Origin: JASJAR01 sp039198225
GTDB lineage: Bacteria; Pseudomonadota; Alphaproteobacteria; Rhodobacterales; Rhodobacteraceae
Reading direction: 5' to 3'
Assembly: GCA_039198225.1 (NCBI GenBank)
Contig: JBCCTQ010000014.1
Coordinates: forward strand, 1-64,000
DNA length: 64,000 nt
The translations under genes and the position numbers were made by a program. Position 1 is the first letter of the stretch. Each line of letters opens with the position of its first letter. Below the pieces are notes generated by a model that searched no databases, was not told the origin of the DNA, and saw only the letters and a list, made by a program, of their open reading frames with translations. Shown one piece after another: positions 1 through 8,790 of this stretch.

Positions 1-20
1 ACCGTTTGTAAGGGGCGGGG

Positions 21-115
21 GCGGAATGAGCGAGAGTTTTCATTTGGGTCCGCACCTGCGGTGCTATCCGCTGGGGCTCCGCCCCAGACCCCGGAGTATT
101 TGTCCCAGGATGAAG
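21..115. repeat. Left copy of a ~95-bp direct repeat (bchH 3' end-like) before bchL
   Basis: This stretch matches 47283-47377, just after bchH, at about 81 of 95 positions by my count. Both copies begin with GCGGAATGAGCGAGA; in the right copy the first nine bases are the last codons and stop of bchH. The middle is a GC-rich hairpin block (GGGGCTCCGCCCC) and the end is an AT-richer tail that occurs elsewhere in the window. The copy lies directly upstream of bchL, the gene that normally follows bchH, so it looks like a remnant of the bchH-bchL junction. Confidence 0.8.
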
Positions 116-144
116 GGCCATTCGGCCGCGATGGAGGGTCTTTC

Positions 145-1113
145 ATGAGCCCGCTCGACGCAAAACAACCCCCCGCCGCCCGGGCAAATGCCCGCGAACG
201 GGCGGGGCTCGAACGGCGGGGGCTTTTGAAAGCGCCGCCGATCCTTAAAGGAGAGGAGGGGGAAGGCTCGGTCCAGGTCCACCAGGACCCGACGGCCAAG
301 ATCGAAGGGGCGAAGGTGTTTTCCGTCTACGGCAAGGGCGGGATCGGGAAATCGACCACATCGTCGAACCTTTCGGCGGCCTTTTCGACCCTCGGCAAGC
401 GGGTTTTGCAGATCGGCTGCGACCCGAAGCACGATTCCACCTTCACGCTGACGGGCCGGCTGCAGGAGACGGTGATCGACATTCTAACAGAGGTCGATTT
501 CCACCCCGAAGAGCTCCGCCCGGAAGATTTCGTGACCGAAGGGTTCGGTGGGGTCCAATGCGTGGAAGCGGGCGGGCCACCGGCAGGCACCGGCTGCGGC
601 GGCTACGTCGTGGGCCAGACGGTGAAGCTATTAAAGCAGCACCACATGCTCGAAGACACGGATGTGGTGATCTTCGACGTTCTGGGCGACGTCGTTTGCG
701 GCGGGTTCGCGGCCCCCCTCCAGCACGCCGACCGGGCGGTCATCGTAACGGCACATGATTTTGACTCAATTTATGCCATGAACCGGATCATCGCCGCGGT
801 TCAGGCAAAGTCGAAGAATTACAGCGTGCGCCTTGCTGGCTGCGTGGCGAACCGTTCGCGCGAGACCGATGAGGTTGACCGGTATTGCCGCGAAGTGGGC
901 TTCACGCGGATCGCCCACATGCCCGATGTGGACGCGATCCGACGTTCGCGGCTGAAGAAAAAGACGCTTTTCGAGATGCCGGACGAAGAAGACATCGTCA
1001 TGGCCCGGGCCGAATATGTGCGCCTGGCCGAGACCCTTTGGGCCGGCACCGAACCCCTTGCCCCCGATCCGCTGCCGGACCGGGAAATCTTCGAACTTCT
1101 GGGATTCGATTGA
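145..1113 (+). CDS. bchL: Light-independent protochlorophyllide reductase, iron protein BchL
   Basis: This is the NifH-like ATPase of dark-operative protochlorophyllide reductase; it passes electrons from its Fe4S4 cluster to BchN-BchB, which reduce ring D of protochlorophyllide in the cytoplasm. The 322-residue product has the P-loop GKGGIGKST near residues 63-71, the nucleotide segment IGCDPKHDST and the two cluster cysteines in GTGCGGY and DVVCGGF. The ATG at 145 is preceded by GGAGGG with a six-base gap, so it is preferred over the in-frame GTG at 61. The N-terminal extension before the P-loop is rather long for the family. The gene leads the bchLM-lhaA-puh operon and overlaps bchM by one base. 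Its partners bchN, bchB and bchH lie at the other end of the cluster. Confidence 0.96.
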   Translation: MSPLDAKQPPAARANARERAGLERRGLLKAPPILKGEEGEGSVQVHQDPTAKIEGAKVFSVYGKGGIGKSTTSSNLSAAFSTLGKRVLQIGCDPKHDSTFTLTGRLQETVIDILTEVDFHPEELRPEDFVTEGFGGVQCVEAGGPPAGTGCGGYVVGQTVKLLKQHHMLEDTDVVIFDVLGDVVCGGFAAPLQHADRAVIVTAHDFDSIYAMNRIIAAVQAKSKNYSVRLAGCVANRSRETDEVDRYCREVGFTRIAHMPDVDAIRRSRLKKKTLFEMPDEEDIVMARAEYVRLAETLWAGTEPLAPDPLPDREIFELLGFD

Positions 1114-1775
1114 TGAGCTACGAAGCCACAAGAAACCGCCTCCAAGGCTATTTCGACGGATCGGCAATGGAAAAATGGGCCCAGCTCACGTCGGACGCGC
1201 CGGTGAGCCGGATCCGCCAGACCGTGCGGGAGGGGCGGGACGAGATGCGCGCGGCGATCCTCGGCGCCCTGCCCCACGATCTTTCGGGCAAACGGATCCT
1301 CGATGCGGGCTGCGGCACAGGCCAAATGGCGATTGAGCTGGCAGAACGCGGGGCCGAAGTGGTGGCGATCGACATTTCACCGGCCCTGATTGATCTGGCC
1401 CAGGACCGGACCCCCGGCGCCCTGTTTTCCAAGATCGTCTACATGCCGGGCGACATGCTCAAGGATTACGGGACGGTGGATTTCACCATCGCGATGGATT
1501 CGCTCATCCATTACGACGCCGCCGATATCTATGCCGCCCTCGAGACGCTCCTGTCCCGGACCCGGGAAAAGCTGATCTTCACGGTCGCACCCAAAACCGC
1601 GCTTCTGACAGCAATGTGGTGGGCGGGTCAGCTGTTCCCGGGCCATCACCGGTCGCCGGCGATCCAGCCGATCACCGCGAAACGGATTAACCGGAGCCTC
1701 GGTGAAAACGTGGATACAATTCGCCGGGTGAACCGCGGTTTTTACATCTCTGAAGCCTTGGAGATCGCCAAGTGA
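1113..1775 (+). CDS. bchM: Mg-protoporphyrin IX O-methyltransferase BchM
   Basis: It methylates the ring C propionate of Mg-protoporphyrin IX with S-adenosylmethionine, the step between Mg-chelatase and the cyclase AcsF. The product has 220 residues. The SAM-binding motif I is clear (LDAGCGTGQMA) and is followed by an acidic ribose-binding segment (EVVAIDIS). The start codon ATG overlaps the bchL stop as TGATG, and the stop overlaps the GTG start of lhaA, so translation of the three genes is probably coupled. Length and motifs are ordinary for the family. Confidence 0.95.
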   Translation: MSYEATRNRLQGYFDGSAMEKWAQLTSDAPVSRIRQTVREGRDEMRAAILGALPHDLSGKRILDAGCGTGQMAIELAERGAEVVAIDISPALIDLAQDRTPGALFSKIVYMPGDMLKDYGTVDFTIAMDSLIHYDAADIYAALETLLSRTREKLIFTVAPKTALLTAMWWAGQLFPGHHRSPAIQPITAKRINRSLGENVDTIRRVNRGFYISEALEIAK

Positions 1776-3211
1776 TCCTGACCCGGGGCCATATCAAGCA
1801 GCTCTCGGTCAAACTCTTGCCGTTCTCCGATGCGGCTTCCGATGACCTGCCCCTCGGCCAGCTTCTCAGGCTTTCGCTTTTCCAAGTGTCGGTGGGGATG
1901 GCGACGGTCATGCTCCTCGGGACGTTGAACCGGGTCATGATCGTCGAGCTCGGCGTGGCGGCCACGGTTGTGGCGGTGATGATAGCCCTGCCCGTTCTCA
2001 TTGCGCCGTTCCGGGCACTTTTGGGGTTTCGGTCGGACACCTACCGCTCGGCCATCGGTTGGAAACGGATCCCTTACCTCTGGTTCGGCTCGATCTGGCA
2101 GATGGGGGGCCTCGCAATCATGCCGGCCTCGCTTTTGGTCCTGTCGGGCCACACGTTCCACGACGTGCCCTTCGCGGGCGAGGTTTTGGCCGCACTGGCG
2201 TTTCTTTTTACCGGCCTTGGGCTCCACATGACCCAGACCGCTGGGCTTGCCCTAGCAGCTGACCGGGCAACGGAGGAAACTCGGCCGCGTGTGGTGGCCC
2301 TCCTTTACGTCATGTTTTTGCTCGGCATGGTGCTCTCGGCAATCATCGTCGGGTACCTTTTGCGCGATTTCAATCAGTTAAAGCTCATTCAAGTGGTCCA
2401 AGGTGCTGCGGTGGTGACCATCGTTTTGAACCTCGTTGCCCTTTGGCGCCAGGAGCGGATCGTGCCGATGAACAAGGCCGAGCGCGCCGCGCCGCGGCCG
2501 AGCTTCCGAGCCGCCTGGAATGACTACGCCAAGGGCGGCGATGCGGGCCGGCTGTTGGCGGTGGTTTTCCTCGGGACCATGGCATTTAACATGCAGGACG
2601 TTCTGCTTGAACCTTACGGCGGCGAGATCCTCGGCCTTTCCGTCTCAGCGACGACGCTTCTCACCGCAACCTGGGCGGCCGGGGCGCTTTTGGGCTTCGG
2701 CCTTGCTGCCCGTTGGCTCGCGAAAGGGCAAAGCCCATTCCGGCTGATCGGGCGTGGGATCCTCATCGGCCTTCCGAGTTTTTCAGCGGTGGTTTTTGCC
2801 CATCCGATGGCCTCGCCGGTCCTCTTTTACATCGGTGCCGCAGGCATTGGGCTCGGGGGCGGGCTCTTCGCCGTTTCGACACTCACGGCCGCCATGGCAA
2901 TGCCCGCCCGGGGCCTCGCGGGCCGGGGCCTTGCCTTAGGCGCATGGGGTGCGGCACAGGCCACGGGCGCCGGGCTTTCCATCGCCTTGGGCGGCACGAT
3001 CCGCGACGGAGTGAACTCCCTCGCCTTGACGGGGCGTTTCGGCGAAGCGCTCGCCAGCCCCGCAACCGGCTATTCGACCGTTTATCACATTGAGATCGCA
3101 CTTTTATTCGGGACGCTGATCGTTCTCGGACCCTTGGTGCGGCTCGCGTTTCTTGAACCCTCGACCCCAACGGAAAACGGCAAGATCGGGCTTGCCGATT
3201 TCCCGACCTGA
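1772..3211 (+). CDS. lhaA: LH1 assembly protein LhaA (PucC family)
   Basis: This 479-residue integral membrane protein belongs to the PucC/LhaA branch of the major facilitator superfamily and is thought to help insert bacteriochlorophyll into LH1 polypeptides in the inner membrane. About twelve hydrophobic segments are visible. The signature YRSAIGWKRIPYLWFGSIWQ follows the second segment and LGLHMTQTAGLALAAD is typical of PucC proteins. The start is GTG at 1772, overlapping the bchM stop by four bases. Position between bchM and puhA is the classic place for lhaA. A second family member (bch2) lies at 35639-36922. Confidence 0.94.
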   Translation: MILTRGHIKQLSVKLLPFSDAASDDLPLGQLLRLSLFQVSVGMATVMLLGTLNRVMIVELGVAATVVAVMIALPVLIAPFRALLGFRSDTYRSAIGWKRIPYLWFGSIWQMGGLAIMPASLLVLSGHTFHDVPFAGEVLAALAFLFTGLGLHMTQTAGLALAADRATEETRPRVVALLYVMFLLGMVLSAIIVGYLLRDFNQLKLIQVVQGAAVVTIVLNLVALWRQERIVPMNKAERAAPRPSFRAAWNDYAKGGDAGRLLAVVFLGTMAFNMQDVLLEPYGGEILGLSVSATTLLTATWAAGALLGFGLAARWLAKGQSPFRLIGRGILIGLPSFSAVVFAHPMASPVLFYIGAAGIGLGGGLFAVSTLTAAMAMPARGLAGRGLALGAWGAAQATGAGLSIALGGTIRDGVNSLALTGRFGEALASPATGYSTVYHIEIALLFGTLIVLGPLVRLAFLEPSTPTENGKIGLADFPT

Positions 3212-3227
3212 CCCAGGAGGACCACAC

Positions 3228-3974
3228 ATGGTTGGCGTCACATTCTTCGGCAATTTTGATCTGGCGAGCCTCTCGATCTGGCTCTTTTGGATCTTCTTTG
3301 CCGGACTGGTTTACTACCTTCAGACCGAGAATATGCGGGAAGGCTATCCCCTCGTCGACGAAGACGGGAATGACACACCGAACCAGGGCCCTTTCCCGGT
3401 CCCGGCGGACAAGACCTTCATCTTGCCCCATGGCCGGGGCGAAGTGACGGTCCCTTCGGGTCAGCACGGCGACCGGAAGATGCTCGCCCTCGCACCTACC
3501 TCGAAAGCCGGCGGTTTTCCTCTGAAACCCACCGGTGATCCGATGGAAGACGGTGTTGGCCCCGCCTCTTGGGCGCCGCGCCGCGATGTGCCTGAGCTAG
3601 ACGGCCACGGCCACGCGAAGATCAAGCCGATGGGCAATTCCGACAGCTTCTTTGTGTCGGCCGGGCGCGATCCCCGCGGTCTTCCGGTGATCGGCAAGGA
3701 CGACAAGGTGGTCGGCCACGTCACCGATATGTGGATCGATGAGCCCGAACAATTTGTGCGTTACCTCGAGATGGAACTCGACGGTGAGTTTGGCCAAGGC
3801 AAGCGCCTCCTGCCGATGAACATGACCCGGATCAAAGAGAAATGGGTCGATGTGAAGTCGCTCTCTAAAGGGCATTTCGACGGTATCCCGCAGACCAAAT
3901 CCATGACTGAAATCACCCTCCTTGAAGAAGAGAAGGTCATGGCGTGGTTCGCGGGCGGGACAATGTATTCCTGA
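3228..3974 (+). CDS. puhA: Photosynthetic reaction centre H subunit PuhA
   Basis: The H subunit caps the cytoplasmic face of the L-M reaction centre and shapes proton uptake to quinone QB. The 248-residue product has one N-terminal membrane helix (about residues 11-32, SLSIWLFWIFFAGLVYYLQ), the conserved TENMREGYPL that follows it, and a PRC-barrel cytoplasmic domain (GLPVIGKDDKVVGHVTDMW). The ATG is preceded by AGGAGG at 3215-3220. The gene follows lhaA by 16 bases and leads the puhABC assembly genes. Confidence 0.97.
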   Translation: MVGVTFFGNFDLASLSIWLFWIFFAGLVYYLQTENMREGYPLVDEDGNDTPNQGPFPVPADKTFILPHGRGEVTVPSGQHGDRKMLALAPTSKAGGFPLKPTGDPMEDGVGPASWAPRRDVPELDGHGHAKIKPMGNSDSFFVSAGRDPRGLPVIGKDDKVVGHVTDMWIDEPEQFVRYLEMELDGEFGQGKRLLPMNMTRIKEKWVDVKSLSKGHFDGIPQTKSMTEITLLEEEKVMAWFAGGTMYS

Positions 3975-4036
3975 GACTATTTCCCGGTGCCCGGCAACGA
4001 CCGGGCGCCGCCGCATGACAACATGGGAACCACGTG

Positions 4037-4684
4037 ATGCAACCGACCGTCCAAGACGATTACGCTACCGAAGCGGTGCCGGGCCTGCCTGAGGTTTTGC
4101 CGCGGAACGAACTGATCCTCTGGCAGGGCCGGCCCTCCACCTGGCAATTGGCCAAGGACGCTTTGGCGATCCGCTGGGTGGCGGGCTATTTCCTCCTTTT
4201 GGCGTTCTGGCGCGTCGGTGTGTCGGCGGCCGATATGGGTTGGGCCCCTGCCCTGCCCCTCGCCATCCCGTTTCTCGTCCTGGGCCTTTTGGCGATGGGG
4301 CTGATCCTCCTGGTGGCCTGGGTTCAAGCCAAGGCCACGGTCTATACGATCACCACGTCGCGGGTGGCCATGCGGGTGGGGGCAGCGCTGACGCTGACGC
4401 TCAATCTGCCTTTCAGCAAGATCGATGGGGCCGCGCTTGATCTCAAGAAAAACGGCACCGGCACGGTCGCGATCACGACGAGTGGCGACACCCGGCTCTC
4501 CTACCTCGTGCTCTGGCCCCATGTCCGGCCTTGGCAAATGCGCAAAACCGAGCCCGCGCTCCGCTCGATCCCCGATGCGGCCCGCGTGGCGCGGATCCTG
4601 GCCGATGCGGCCGAAACCCATGTCAGTCAGCCAGTTCTGACCGCGGCGCGGCCCACGGGCCCGGCGGAAGTGGCAGCGGAGTAG
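4037..4684 (+). CDS. puhB: Photosynthetic complex assembly protein PuhB
   Basis: PuhB is a membrane protein needed for efficient reaction centre assembly in Rhodobacter; family knowledge, not a defined enzyme. The 215-residue product starts with the typical segment LPRNELILWQGRPS. Two or three hydrophobic segments follow, then a PH-like soluble region (YTITTSRVAMRVGAAL). An in-frame GTG three bases upstream is the other possible start. It sits between puhA and puhC, with nine bases to puhC. Confidence 0.9.
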   Translation: MQPTVQDDYATEAVPGLPEVLPRNELILWQGRPSTWQLAKDALAIRWVAGYFLLLAFWRVGVSAADMGWAPALPLAIPFLVLGLLAMGLILLVAWVQAKATVYTITTSRVAMRVGAALTLTLNLPFSKIDGAALDLKKNGTGTVAITTSGDTRLSYLVLWPHVRPWQMRKTEPALRSIPDAARVARILADAAETHVSQPVLTAARPTGPAEVAAE

Positions 4685-4693
4685 GAGGCGGCA

Positions 4694-5173
4694 ATGGCAC
4701 GACATAATTCCGGACTGATCTACGACGCCGAAGCCCATCGGCTTCGGAAACGCGACAAGGAGCTGATCCCGACACGGCTCGTCATCGCAATGTTCTCCCT
4801 CGCAGTGCTGACAGTGGTCCTCGTCGGCATTGCGGTCCTGACCGACCGGCCTTTGGTCGGTACCCCGCCCCCTTCGGACGTGGTGCTCAGCCACGAAATC
4901 ACCCTCACCGGTCAGGGTAGCGCCATCAAAGTGGAAAATGGCGTGGGAGAGGTCCTCTTCGAAGGACATAACGGCGGGTTCATTTCGGTGGTCAATGACG
5001 GGCTTGAATTTGCCCGCCGCCGGGCCGGGATCATGGGCAATCCCCCGGTCGAAGTGACCGAATACGCCGATGGCCGGATCGCTCTCCACGATCCTGCCTC
5101 CGGCTGGACGACCCAACTTTCAAGCTTCGGGTCAGGCAATCTCAATGTCTGGCGCGCGGTCTTGGCCCAATAA
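4694..5173 (+). CDS. puhC: Photosynthetic complex assembly protein PuhC
   Basis: PuhC is a small membrane-anchored protein that supports LH1 and reaction centre organisation. The 159-residue product has one hydrophobic segment at about residues 28-50 (LVIAMFSLAVLTVVLVGIAVL) after a short basic cytoplasmic part, then a mostly periplasmic domain. The N-terminal region (LRKRDKELIPTRLV) matches the usual PuhC layout. GGAGG lies just before the ATG. It is translated after puhB in the puh operon. Confidence 0.87.
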   Translation: MARHNSGLIYDAEAHRLRKRDKELIPTRLVIAMFSLAVLTVVLVGIAVLTDRPLVGTPPPSDVVLSHEITLTGQGSAIKVENGVGEVLFEGHNGGFISVVNDGLEFARRRAGIMGNPPVEVTEYADGRIALHDPASGWTTQLSSFGSGNLNVWRAVLAQ

Positions 5174-5193
5174 AACAAAAGAAAGGGAACCAA

Positions 5194-5490
5194 ATGGGAA
5201 TTCTAACCAAGGAAATCGAAACCGCCCCCTGCACGGTGACGGTCTCGCACAGGTTCGAAGAGCTTTCGGCGCATGTGCGGTTCAATAACGGTGCCATCGT
5301 TTATCCAGGAGACGAGGTTCAGGTGCATGGCACTCCGATCATGGCGCCTTTCGGCGAAGTGATCGAAGAAGACCGGACCGCCACGATCGTGCGCGCATCA
5401 GGCCTGGAGCGGCTCTGGACGCGGCTCACGGGCGATCTCGAGTTCATGGAGCTCTGCGAGTTCTCCTTTTCTGAGGAGGTCACGCTATGA
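5194..5490 (+). CDS. Small conserved photosynthesis-cluster protein between puhC and acsF
   Basis: The 98-residue product is acidic, has no membrane helix and starts after AAAGGGAACCAA. It contains the segments HVRFNNGAIVYPGDEVQVHG and FSEEVTL. A small gene at this place is usual in Rhodobacterales clusters, but I know no defined function. Its stop overlaps the acsF start by four bases (ATGA), so co-translation with acsF is likely. The fold cannot be told by eye; a small beta-barrel is possible because of the alternating hydrophobic pattern. Confidence 0.78.
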   Translation: MGILTKEIETAPCTVTVSHRFEELSAHVRFNNGAIVYPGDEVQVHGTPIMAPFGEVIEEDRTATIVRASGLERLWTRLTGDLEFMELCEFSFSEEVTL

Positions 5491-6611
5491 ACGTCCATCA
5501 CAGCGCCGATGCACTGACCGCAGAAGAGGGCCTCGCGGCCCTTCAGGCCGAGGCCGACCGATTTGACAGCTCTAAGGCCACTGATTTGGCCATGCAGAAC
5601 ACGCTTCTGACGCCGCGGTTTTACACGACGGATTTCGATGAGCTTGACGCGATCGACGTCACCCCTGTGCGCGAAGACTGGGACAAGCTTCTGGATCAGA
5701 TGCGATCAGACCCTAACAAGGGGCATTTCAAGAAAAATGACGATTGGGACAAGATCGATTGGGAGGGTATGGACCCCGAACTGAAGCTCGAATTCCTCGA
5801 CTTTCTGGTCTCGTCCTGTACCGCGGAATTCTCAGGCTGCGTCCTTTACAAAGAGATGAAGCGGCGGGGCACCAATAAGGATATCTGCGAGCTTTTCCAC
5901 TTCATGAGCCGGGATGAGGCGCGCCATGCGGGCTTTATCAATGACGCGCTCCGGGAAGCGGGGGTGCAGGTGAATTTGGGCTTCCTGACGCGGAAGAAGA
6001 AATACACCTATTTCCGGCCGAAATTCATCTACTACGCCACCTATCTCTCGGAAAAGATCGGGTACGCGCGCTACATCACGATCTTCCGGCATCTCGATGC
6101 GAACCCTGACAAGCGGTTCCACCCGATTTTCAAGTGGTTCGAGGAATGGTGCAACGACGAGTTTAGCCACGGCGAGGCGTTCGCGCTTTTGATGCGGACC
6201 GATCCGAAGTTGACGACAACGTTCGTCAACAAGCTTTGGATCAAGTTCTTCCTCACGGCCGTTTACGGGACAATGTGGGTCAGAGACCATGCGCGCCCGG
6301 CCTTCCATGAGGCGTTGGACGTCGATGTGGAATGGTACGACCAGGAGGTCTTCAGAAAGACGTCCGAGATGTCGCGCCAGGTGTTTCCCTTGGAAGTCGA
6401 TATCAACCATCGCCGGTGGAAACCGACCCTACGCCGCCTCGAAAAGGCCTTTTCGGATGGGGCAGCCGCCGAAGAACGGGGCGGGTTTTTGGGCAAAGCC
6501 GGCAAGCTCTGGGCCAACGCCCGGGCCGCGGTGGCGTTCGTCTCGCTCTATACGATCCCGTCGATCCCCAACACGCCCCCCGAAAGCGTGCGTCTGGAGC
6601 CGTCTTACTGA
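5487..6611 (+). CDS. acsF: Aerobic Mg-protoporphyrin IX monomethyl ester cyclase AcsF
   Basis: AcsF is the diiron, oxygen-dependent oxidative cyclase that builds the isocyclic ring E of protochlorophyllide. The 374-residue product carries the iron-ligand motifs: EFSGCVLYKE, then DEARHAGF (ExxH), then DEFSHGEAF (second ExxH). It is the only cyclase in the window: the anaerobic radical-SAM cyclase BchE is not seen. That fits an aerobic phototroph, since pigment synthesis would need oxygen. It is part of the puh-acsF-puhE-hemA operon. Confidence 0.96.
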   Translation: MNVHHSADALTAEEGLAALQAEADRFDSSKATDLAMQNTLLTPRFYTTDFDELDAIDVTPVREDWDKLLDQMRSDPNKGHFKKNDDWDKIDWEGMDPELKLEFLDFLVSSCTAEFSGCVLYKEMKRRGTNKDICELFHFMSRDEARHAGFINDALREAGVQVNLGFLTRKKKYTYFRPKFIYYATYLSEKIGYARYITIFRHLDANPDKRFHPIFKWFEEWCNDEFSHGEAFALLMRTDPKLTTTFVNKLWIKFFLTAVYGTMWVRDHARPAFHEALDVDVEWYDQEVFRKTSEMSRQVFPLEVDINHRRWKPTLRRLEKAFSDGAAAEERGGFLGKAGKLWANARAAVAFVSLYTIPSIPNTPPESVRLEPSY

Positions 6612-6635
6612 TGGTGCGATCGGGCGATCATAGGA

Positions 6636-6706
6636 TTTCTCCAGTCCGGACTGGGTCCGGGGCCTCAAACGAGAGGCTCCGGGTCAAGCCGGGGACCGGG
6701 GGGCAC
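6636..6706. repeat. REP-like palindromic element between acsF and puhE
   Basis: The 97-base gap between acsF and puhE holds a hairpin: CCGG-G-GCCTC / GAGGC-T-CCGG at 6657-6682 with loop AAACGA. The right arm runs into CCGGGTCAAGCCGGGG, the same core that appears inside bchB at 43591-43607 (CCGGATCAAGTCCGG). Elements with this CCGGRTCAAGYCCGG core are known as dispersed palindromic repeats in alphaproteobacteria. It may also stabilise or attenuate the operon mRNA here. Confidence 0.6.
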
Positions 6707-6708
6707 TT

Positions 6709-7536
6709 ATGATCGCCAATCCTTGGATCGCCGGGCTTTTTGCCGTGTTTCTCTGGTGGTTTTCCACTGGGGCGATCCTCTGGGTCGTGCGCCGCGCCGA
6801 CAACCAGACCCCAGACGGCCATGTGATGACGGCGATCCTAGCCATGCCAGTGCTTTTTGCGGGCGTAATCGGGCTTTTGGCCTCCCTCCCCGACCCTTCG
6901 GCCGGGGGCTCCTGGATCGGGTTTGTGGCGGCCATTGCGATCTGGGGTTGGATCGAGCTTGTCTTCCTCTCAGGGCTCGTCCTCGGCCCCAACCGCCGCC
7001 CCTGCCCCGCCAATGTGACGCCGTCCGAACGGTTTTGGAAGGCTTGGGGAGCCGTGGCCTATCACGAACTTCTTTTAGTCTCGGCCCTGGCGGGGATCGC
7101 GATCTTGAGCCAAGGGGCGGCGAATGACCTGGCGCTCTGGACCTTTGCGGTGCTCTTCGTGGCGCGCATCTTTGCTAAGCTCAACATTTTCTTCGGCGTT
7201 CCTCGGATCAATACCGAGCTTTTGTCGGAACCTCTGTCCCATCTTCCCTCTTATTTCCGGATTGGCCCGTCCAGCCGGATTTATCCCGTCACGCTGGCGC
7301 TTTTGGCCTGCGCGACGGGGGCCTGGCTGGTCCTCCTGGCCGAAACCGGCGACGTGGCCTTCGCCTTTCTTGCCGCGATCACTGCTTTGGCGCTTATCGA
7401 ACATGCGCTCATGGTGCTGCCCCTGCCCGAGGAACGGCTCTGGCAATGGATGATCCCGGCCAAAATCAGAACAACACCGAGCATCGCGCGCGTCGCGGCG
7501 CCCAAACTGCCCGCAGAGGAACCCCATGGACTTTGA
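6709..7536 (+). CDS. puhE: PuhE, integral membrane protein of the puh operon
   Basis: The 275-residue product is almost entirely hydrophobic, with about seven membrane segments. It matches the PuhE family (DUF3623) by position and by sequence style (NPWIAGLFAVFLWWFSTGAIL, then KLNIFFGVPRINTELLSEPL). Family knowledge links it to modulation of bacteriochlorophyll synthesis in Rhodobacter, but its biochemical role is not defined. Its stop lies inside the start of hemA (11-base overlap), so the two are translationally coupled. Confidence 0.88.
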   Translation: MIANPWIAGLFAVFLWWFSTGAILWVVRRADNQTPDGHVMTAILAMPVLFAGVIGLLASLPDPSAGGSWIGFVAAIAIWGWIELVFLSGLVLGPNRRPCPANVTPSERFWKAWGAVAYHELLLVSALAGIAILSQGAANDLALWTFAVLFVARIFAKLNIFFGVPRINTELLSEPLSHLPSYFRIGPSSRIYPVTLALLACATGAWLVLLAETGDVAFAFLAAITALALIEHALMVLPLPEERLWQWMIPAKIRTTPSIARVAAPKLPAEEPHGL

Positions 7537-8737
7537 AGCGCTTTTCACCGACCAGCTCGACGAGCTTAAGGCAGAAGGTAACTACCGTATCTTTGCGGAG
7601 CTCGAACGCCATTGCGGCACCTACCCGAAAGCTCGAAACTATGGGACCGGCCAGGACGAGGTCACCGTTTGGTGCTCTAATGATTACCTCGGCATGGGCC
7701 AGCATCCGGATGTGGTGGCGGCCATGTGCGACACGGCCAAGCTCTGCGGGACTGGCGCGGGCGGGACGCGCAATATCTCGGGCACCAACCATCACCATAT
7801 CCTCCTCGAAGAGGAGCTGGCCGACCTCCACGGCAAGGAAAGCGCGCTCCTCTTCTCATCGGGCTATGTGTCGAATTGGGCCGCGCTCTCGACCCTGGGA
7901 AGCCGCTTGCCGGGCGCGGTGATCCTTTCCGATGCGCTGAACCATGCTTCGATGATCGAAGGCATCCGCCATGCGCGCTGCGACAAGGCGATCTGGAAGC
8001 ATAATAATATCGAAGACCTTGACCGGAAACTCCGCGCCATCGGCCCGGGCCGGCCGAAAATCGTGGCCTTCGAATCCGTTTATTCGATGGATGGCGATAT
8101 CGCACCAATTGCCGAAATCCTCGACGTGGCCGAAGCCCACGGGGCGATGACCTATATCGACGAAGTCCACGCGGTGGGGATGTACGGGCCGCGAGGCGGC
8201 GGTGTGGCCGAGCGCGAGGGCCTGATGGACCGGATCACGCTCATCGAAGGCACTTTGGGCAAGGCTTTCGGATGTTTCGGGGGCTATATCACGGGCTCAA
8301 AAGCGCTTTGCGACTTTGTCCGCTCCTTTGCCTCGGGCTTTATTTTTACGACCGCGCTCCCTCCGGCAGTGGCGGCCGCAGCGCGGGTATCGATCGGGCA
8401 TTTGAAGCGGAGCGGATTTGAACGCGCACGCCAGCGCGACCGGGTGGCCCGGTTCCGGGCGCGGCTCGACGCCGAAGGGATCCCCCATATGCCGAACCCC
8501 TCCCACATCATTCCGGTGATGATCGGGGATCCGAAGAAATGCCGGATGATCTCGGACATCCTCATGGAGGATTGGGGGATCTATGTGCAGCCGATCAATT
8601 ATCCCACGGTGCCGAAGGGAACCGAGCGGCTTCGGATTACACCGTCGCCCCTCCATACGGATGCCGATATCGACCATTTTGTCCGGGCGCTTTCGGAGCT
8701 TTGGTCCCATTGCGCCCTGTCCCGCGCCGTCGCCTAG
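7526..8737 (+). CDS. hemA: 5-aminolevulinate synthase HemA
   Basis: This PLP enzyme condenses glycine and succinyl-CoA to 5-aminolevulinate, the first step of tetrapyrrole synthesis in Alphaproteobacteria. The 403-residue product shows the glycine loop GTGAGGTRNISGT, the cofactor aspartate region YIDEVHAVGMYGPRG and the PLP lysine in TLGKAFGCFGG. Many Rhodobacterales carry a second ALAS gene elsewhere; this copy ends the puh operon and would supply precursor for bacteriochlorophyll. A hairpin terminator follows. Confidence 0.96.
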   Translation: MDFEALFTDQLDELKAEGNYRIFAELERHCGTYPKARNYGTGQDEVTVWCSNDYLGMGQHPDVVAAMCDTAKLCGTGAGGTRNISGTNHHHILLEEELADLHGKESALLFSSGYVSNWAALSTLGSRLPGAVILSDALNHASMIEGIRHARCDKAIWKHNNIEDLDRKLRAIGPGRPKIVAFESVYSMDGDIAPIAEILDVAEAHGAMTYIDEVHAVGMYGPRGGGVAEREGLMDRITLIEGTLGKAFGCFGGYITGSKALCDFVRSFASGFIFTTALPPAVAAAARVSIGHLKRSGFERARQRDRVARFRARLDAEGIPHMPNPSHIIPVMIGDPKKCRMISDILMEDWGIYVQPINYPTVPKGTERLRITPSPLHTDADIDHFVRALSELWSHCALSRAVA

Positions 8738-8756
8738 GGGCCGGCAATAAGCGTCT

Positions 8757-8790
8757 AGGGCCGGTCCGATTGGGCCGGCCCTTTCTCTTA
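8757..8790. terminator. Terminator between hemA and the replication initiator gene
   Basis: The arms AGGGCCGG (8757-8764) and CCGGCCCT (8775-8782) pair perfectly over a ten-base loop and are followed on the plus strand by TTTCTCTT. It would end the puh-hemA transcript. The convergent minus-strand gene stops at 8788, so the same hairpin may also act on that side, though without a clear T-run. Confidence 0.75.
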
